Below are positions 7,962-11,002 of a stretch of 11,002 bases of DNA, piece after piece (within the stretch, counting starts at the first letter, position 1; every line of letters begins with the position of its first letter). Made by a program: the position numbers and the translations under genes. The notes under the pieces were generated by a model. It searched no databases. It worked only from the letters and a program-made list of their open reading frames with translations, and was not told the DNA's origin. The DNA comes from Ignavibacteriales bacterium (GTDB lineage: Bacteria; Bacteroidota; Ignavibacteria; Ignavibacteriales; Ignavibacteriaceae). The DNA lies in assembly GCA_027347125.1 (NCBI GenBank), contig DAIERC010000300.1, positions 1 through 11,002 of the forward strand, read 5' to 3'.

Positions 7962-8765
7962 TTAATTGCTCCACAACAAAACTGTAATTTTAACCAGCAC
8001 CATATCAACCAGCAATATTAACAACGACGCAATAACTACAGAGCTAGTTGATGCTTTGCCTACGCCTACGGTTCCGTTCTCCGTGTAATATCCTTTATAT
8101 GCTCCAACAATGCCAACGATATATCCGAAGACAAATGTTTTCGCAATGCCGGGAATTATATCTGTAAATTGCAATGAGTTTACAACCGCATTTACGTATA
8201 GTTCAAAATTTATTCCCTGCGAAAGAAATATTGCTAAAAAGCCGCCGATTATTGCAAGAAAGATTACATATATGGTTAACATTGGCAAAATAAGAGTACA
8301 AGCAAGAACTCTTGTTACAACTAAAAATTTAAAAGGATTTATTGCAGACACTTCCATCGCATCGATTTGCTCTGTAACTCTCATAGAACCGAGTTCCGCG
8401 CCAATACCGGAACTTACTCTTCCGGCAAAAATAAGAGCAGTAATAACGGGGCCTAATTCCCTAACTACCGACAACGCAACCATTCCCGGTAAAAATGATT
8501 CGGCGCCAAACCTGGCCATAACAGGCTGGCTTTGCATTGTAAGCACAAGCCCTATTATAAAACCTGTAACGCTAACAATAGGCAGAGTTTTAACTCCCAG
8601 TTCATCCATATGTTTTTTAATTTCGGCAAATTCATATGGAGGAAAAATTACGTTTTTAAAAAAATCAATTGAAAACAGCGACAATCCGGCTATTGTTTGA
8701 AAAAACTCTGATAGCCTTTTCTCGGCAATGGAAGCAGCGTTATTTATTTTTGAATTATATCCCAC
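7962..8765 (-). CDS. mlaE: MlaE-like ABC permease of the MCE lipid transport system
   Basis: 267 residues, typical MlaE size. An amphipathic N-terminal region (about 15-50) is followed by several membrane segments, roughly 61-78, 93-115, 146-181, 204-222 and 241-264. The MlaE signature is very clear at 102-137: RELGPVITALIFAGR, then AELGSMRVTEQIDAM. A second conserved stretch, NGTVGVGKASTSSVV, is at 230-244. It is the inner-membrane core that passes lipid to or from the MCE ring. The start is GTG at 8765. An in-frame TAG abuts it upstream and the next ATG is at codon 53, so GTG is the only reasonable choice, although the SD (GGGACGG about 11 bases away) is imperfect. No mlaB (STAS) or mlaC partner is in the window. 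Confidence 0.95.
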   Translation of the reverse strand: MGYNSKINNAASIAEKRLSEFFQTIAGLSLFSIDFFKNVIFPPYEFAEIKKHMDELGVKTLPIVSVTGFIIGLVLTMQSQPVMARFGAESFLPGMVALSVVRELGPVITALIFAGRVSSGIGAELGSMRVTEQIDAMEVSAINPFKFLVVTRVLACTLILPMLTIYVIFLAIIGGFLAIFLSQGINFELYVNAVVNSLQFTDIIPGIAKTFVFGYIVGIVGAYKGYYTENGTVGVGKASTSSVVIASLLILLVDMVLVKITVLLWSN

Positions 8766-8940
8766 CTACAGTAAAACCGTCCCGACTTAATTGTCTGTTA
8801 AAGAAAAAATTGAAGTGAAAATAAAAACATATCTATGAAATAAGTTTCAAAATAACAAAAAAACCGCCTCAAAAAAAGATTGATGTACCCGTGCTTACAA
8901 AATATATTATTGAGCAACAATAAGAGGCAAATTGCTTATA
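8766..8940. other. 175-base yraN-mlaE spacer, likely transcription-unit boundary
   Basis: No gene seen. The yraN-proximal half holds the candidate terminator structure described separately; the rest is a T-rich mlaE leader on the minus strand. A TTGAAA box (8850-8845) has no good -10 partner at 16-18 bases, so I do not call a promoter, though one for mlaEFD is expected here. Confidence 0.4.
8857..8930 (-). terminator. Candidate terminator after yraN with nested hairpin
   Basis: In minus-strand RNA, UUGCCUC (8930-8924) can pair with GAGGCGG (8870-8864) as five Watson-Crick plus two G-U pairs, directly followed by seven U (8863-8857). The two wobble pairs would be mismatches in plus-strand RNA, so the structure suits minus-strand transcription. 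Next to the 5' arm lies a perfect 6-bp hairpin, UUAUUG-UUGCU-CAAUAA (8923-8907). The closing loop is long (53 bases), unusual for an intrinsic terminator. It may be a terminator or a structured leader element of the mla transcript. Confidence 0.45.
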
Positions 8941-9309
8941 TCACATAAATGCGTTTTTATAATGAGTAAGGATAGGTTTTTCATTATTACTTAAAACTAT
9001 AGCAATAACATCAAAACGACATTCCTTTTCGCAGATTTTTTTTTCGTACAGGTACAGCTCCGCTACCTTTTTTATCTGTTTTATTTTTTGTTTTGTAATA
9101 GCATATTCGGGAGCTCCGTATCCCGGCGAAAGCCTTGTCTTAACCTCAACAAATACCAAGAAATTATCACCGGTATCTTCGGCAATAATGTCTATTTCTC
9201 CTTTTCCAAAGCGATAATTTCTTGCAACAATTTTAAATCCGTTGTCTTCAAGATATTTTAACGCAAGCCGCTCGCCTTCTTTTCCTATTTCTTTTGTTTC
9301 GATAGACAT
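8941..9309 (-). CDS. yraN: YraN / UPF0102 family nuclease-like protein
   Basis: 122 residues, the usual size for UPF0102. The family has a PD-(D/E)XK nuclease-like fold; its cellular role is not firmly established. Visible hallmarks: GKEGERLALKYL (9-20), GEIDII (37-42, with E38 and D40), VFVEVKTR (52-59, with E55 and K57) and RFDVIAI (98-104). E38/D40/E55/K57 match the predicted metal-binding and catalytic set, so the active site looks intact. It lies 44 bases after rnhB; the rnhB-yraN pairing is common in bacteria. ATG 9309 has no SD within reach, but a promoter-like element ends 7 bases upstream, so a leaderless transcript is possible. Confidence 0.93.
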   Translation of the reverse strand: MSIETKEIGKEGERLALKYLEDNGFKIVARNYRFGKGEIDIIAEDTGDNFLVFVEVKTRLSPGYGAPEYAITKQKIKQIKKVAELYLYEKKICEKECRFDVIAIVLSNNEKPILTHYKNAFM

Positions 9310-9316
9310 TGCATTA

Positions 9317-9345
9317 ATTACAGATTAAAAAAATTTTACTCACAA
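9317..9345 (-). promoter_or_regulatory. Promoter-like element directly before yraN
   Basis: On the minus strand TTGTGA (9345-9340, 4 of 6 to consensus) and TGTAAT (9322-9317, 5 of 6) are separated by exactly 17 bases. The -10 box ends 7 bases before the yraN ATG, so transcription would begin at or next to the start codon. AT-rich sequence gives such matches by chance, so confidence is low. Confidence 0.28.
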
Positions 9346-9353
9346 TATCAAAA

Positions 9354-9977
9354 TTATTTAAAAGGTAATTGCTGCTGTTGTTCTTCCGCTAATATTTTTG
9401 TCAAAAAGGTTTTTCTGTGCAGTGGAGAGCTTCCGTATAATTTTATCGCGTTTATGTGCTCTTGCGTGGCATAGCCTTTATTTTTTGCCCAAAGATATTG
9501 GGGATAATAACGATCCAGTCTTTTCATTATTCTGTCGCGGGTTACCTTTGCAATAATAGACGCGGCCGCAATAGAAAAAGATTTTGCATCTCCCTGTACT
9601 ATTGGAATAGAAGGAATAACAGAATTAAAAACTTTATTTCCATCGATTAAAATAAGATGCGGTTTGATATTAAGCCTGTATACAGATACTTTCATAGATA
9701 ACAGCGAAGCCTGCAGAATATTTATTAAATCGATTTTGCCGTGCGAAATTACGGAAACCGAATAGGCCAATGATTTATTTATTATGACAGGGAAAAGTTC
9801 ATCTCTTTCTTTTTCAGTAAGTTTTTTAGAATCATTAACTCCGTCAATAAAAGTATTCTCGTCGAAAATAACGGCCGAGCTTACAACGGGTCCGGCTAAA
9901 GGTCCGCGCCCGACTTCATCAACGCCGGCAATCAATTTTATTTTTTCATTTAGAAAAGAGTTGTCAAAATTTTTCAT
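9354..9977 (-). CDS. rnhB: Ribonuclease HII
   Basis: 207 residues, normal size. RNase HII cuts RNA in RNA-DNA hybrids, in particular single ribonucleotides left in DNA, and starts ribonucleotide excision repair. Catalytic DEDD residues are D20 and E21 (AGVDEVGRGPLAGP), D112 (LIDGNK) and D130 (VQGDAKS). The GRG motif at 23-25, used to recognise the ribonucleotide junction, is present. Other family blocks are NDSKKLT (48-54), AAASIIAKVTRDR (137-149) and the Tyr-containing KNKGYAT (165-171). The protein ends in a glutamine run, QQQQLPFK, which contains QxxLxF (Q201, L204, F206), the pattern of a sliding-clamp-binding peptide. ATG 9977 overlaps the ubiA-family stop by 4 bases (ATGA), indicating translational coupling. 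Confidence 0.97.
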   Translation of the reverse strand: MKNFDNSFLNEKIKLIAGVDEVGRGPLAGPVVSSAVIFDENTFIDGVNDSKKLTEKERDELFPVIINKSLAYSVSVISHGKIDLINILQASLLSMKVSVYRLNIKPHLILIDGNKVFNSVIPSIPIVQGDAKSFSIAAASIIAKVTRDRIMKRLDRYYPQYLWAKNKGYATQEHINAIKLYGSSPLHRKTFLTKILAEEQQQQLPFK

Positions 9978-10813
9978 TTGCCCAGGTAAATTGCTGTTAA
10001 TCCGAATATCATATTTAATTTTAAAAGGAAACTTATTTTACGCAAATTATTACGAGAATGATCGTCAAATAATTTTTTAATTGAAAAGACAATTAATGGA
10101 TTTACAAACACCATAATAATAACAAAGTATTCTATCTTATATAACTTAATTATGAAAGGAAATATTGTTGCTGCAATTAAAAAAACTCCCATAAAAAGTA
10201 TTAAATATTTTGATGCAAGATAGCCCTTCCGCTGGGGAAACGTATATATTTTATTTAAACTATCGCCCGTTACGTCTTCCATATCTTTTACAATTTCCCG
10301 CATTCCATTAATTAAAAAAGCAAAAATTGCAGGAATAAAAGAGTAACCAATATTTCCAACCGCTATTCCGCCGTATAAAAACGCAAGTCCGGTCATCAAG
10401 GCCACAACAAAGTTACTTAATAACGGCACAGATTTAAATCTATAGGAATAAAAAAACAAAATGATGTTGGCACATAAAGCTATTACAAACGCCGTTATAT
10501 TTACAATGTACGCAAGGACTAATGAAAAAGCGATAAACAATACATAAAGATTTTTCGCGTTTTTTATACTCAGTAATTTTGCAGGCAGCGGTCGGTTTGG
10601 CCTGTTCCACTTATCAATTTCCACATCAAATATATCGTTTATAATATTTCCCGCTGAAGCCGCAAATGCTGCGGAAAAAGCTGCGGCAAGAATTACCGGC
10701 ATTGAGTAAGTAGCCTTCACACAGATAAGTGCCGAGACTAAAACAGAAAATATTACGATTAAAAAATTAAGTGGACGTATTACTTTAATTATTGCCGGAA
10801 CTTTTTTTATCAT
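9974..10813 (-). CDS. UbiA-family prenyltransferase, similar to geranylgeranylglycerol-phosphate geranylgeranyltransferase
   Basis: 279 residues, a multi-spanning membrane protein with about eight to nine hydrophobic segments. UbiA enzymes join a polyprenyl diphosphate to an acceptor, using two Asp-rich Mg sites. Both are intact: N59-D60-x2-D63-x3-D67 followed by KWNRPNRPLP (68-77), and KDMEDVTGD (D177, D180, D184) in the second half, followed by FPQRKG. The WNRPNRPLP continuation and short length resemble the archaeal DGGGP-synthase-like branch also found in Bacteroidota; menaquinone (MenA), heme O (CtaB) and UbiA proper have different surroundings. Acceptor specificity cannot be read from sequence alone. 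ATG 10813 has no evident SD. Overlap with rnhB suggests one transcript. Confidence 0.85.
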   Translation of the reverse strand: MIKKVPAIIKVIRPLNFLIVIFSVLVSALICVKATYSMPVILAAAFSAAFAASAGNIINDIFDVEIDKWNRPNRPLPAKLLSIKNAKNLYVLFIAFSLVLAYIVNITAFVIALCANIILFFYSYRFKSVPLLSNFVVALMTGLAFLYGGIAVGNIGYSFIPAIFAFLINGMREIVKDMEDVTGDSLNKIYTFPQRKGYLASKYLILFMGVFLIAATIFPFIIKLYKIEYFVIIMVFVNPLIVFSIKKLFDDHSRNNLRKISFLLKLNMIFGLTAIYLGK

Positions 10814-10846
10814 GATTGTATTGTTAAAAAAAATATTTCAATTTTA

Positions 10847-10852
10847 ATTATA
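10847..10852 (-). promoter_or_regulatory. TATAAT box upstream of the ubiA-family gene
   Basis: A perfect TATAAT lies on the minus strand, 33 bases before the ATG at 10813, inside the 76-base gap after the barrel-protein stop. No good -35 is found at 16-18 bases, and the region is very AT-rich, so this is a weak call. Confidence 0.25.
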
Positions 10853-10889
10853 GTTAAAGACAAAAATCAATAAACTTTTAGATAAGCAC

Positions 10890-11002
10890 TTAAAACTCAT
10901 TAACAATGCCAAAATGAATTTTCGCATCGGAAAAAGAATCACCTTTTGCCAAAGCAAAACTTACCCTTAAAACCCCAAGGCTTGTTTCAAGATTTACTCC
11001 CA
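10890..11002 (-). CDS. C-terminal end of an outer-membrane beta-barrel protein, probably Omp85/BamA or D15-like (partial)
   Basis: 36 codons plus TAA are open from the right edge (frame begins after two bases). The translation starts GVNLETSLGVLRVSFALAKG and ends KIHFGIVNEF. The pattern of a G-x-x-L-E-T-x-L-G-x-L-R strand, a turn, and a last H-F-G-I-x-x-x-F strand with terminal Phe matches the last two strands of Omp85-type barrels (BamA, TamA, D15 surface antigen, or the barrel of patatin-Omp85 fusions). The terminal Phe is the usual BAM-recognition signal for outer-membrane insertion. Too short to say which family member this is. It precedes the ubiA-family gene by 76 bases in the same orientation. 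Confidence 0.62.
   Translation of the reverse strand, partial: GVNLETSLGVLRVSFALAKGDSFSDAKIHFGIVNEF

Noticed and set aside
8110..8700. A 196-codon plus-strand frame opposite mlaE.
   Set aside because: Antisense shadow of a well-conserved permease gene; no SD or family features.
1..11002. Search for mobile elements, CRISPR-like spaced repeats, tRNA/rRNA genes or a new multi-gene system.
   Set aside because: No transposase or integrase, no regularly spaced repeats and no cloverleaf or rRNA-like stretch seen; all long minus-strand frames belong to known families.

Overview
The window is an AT-rich bacterial chromosome segment in which every credible gene lies on the minus strand, so the genes read from right to left. 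The set points to a Gram-negative diderm. It has an outer-membrane beta-barrel tail, an MCE/Mla lipid-transport cassette, two peptidases with export signals, and a UbiA enzyme with the archaeal-type NDxxDxxxD / N-R-P-x-R-P signature. Low GC, mixed strong and absent Shine-Dalgarno (SD) sites, and the gene mix suggest the FCB group (Bacteroidota/Chlorobi side, perhaps an Ignavibacteria-like lineage). That placement is inference, not a measurement.

Layout in transcription order (high to low coordinates). (1) The last 36 residues of an outer-membrane barrel protein, probably Omp85/BamA or D15-like, stop at 10890. (2) ubiA-family prenyltransferase, rnhB (4-base ATGA overlap) and yraN follow. A candidate terminator with a strand-specific wobble stem lies after yraN (8857-8930). 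(3) A compact mlaE-mlaF-mlaD cassette (permease, ATPase, MCE protein) is coupled by a 1-base gap and a 1-base overlap, and ends with an A/T-only inverted repeat at the mlaD stop codon. (4) After a 236-base gap with a repeated 10-mer come uvrA, an exported Xaa-Pro aminopeptidase 3 bases later and, beyond a 159-base gap, an exported M16 zinc peptidase that runs off the left edge.

The genes fall into an envelope/lipid group (barrel protein, prenyltransferase, Mla system, exported peptidases) and a nucleic-acid group (RNase HII, YraN, UvrA). This is mostly ordinary housekeeping sequence, and I see no mobile element, CRISPR array, RNA gene or clear new multi-gene system. The items most worth checking are a possible sliding-clamp-binding peptide at the end of RNase HII, the substrate of the UbiA enzyme, an altered first zinc finger in UvrA, and the structured yraN-mlaE spacer.
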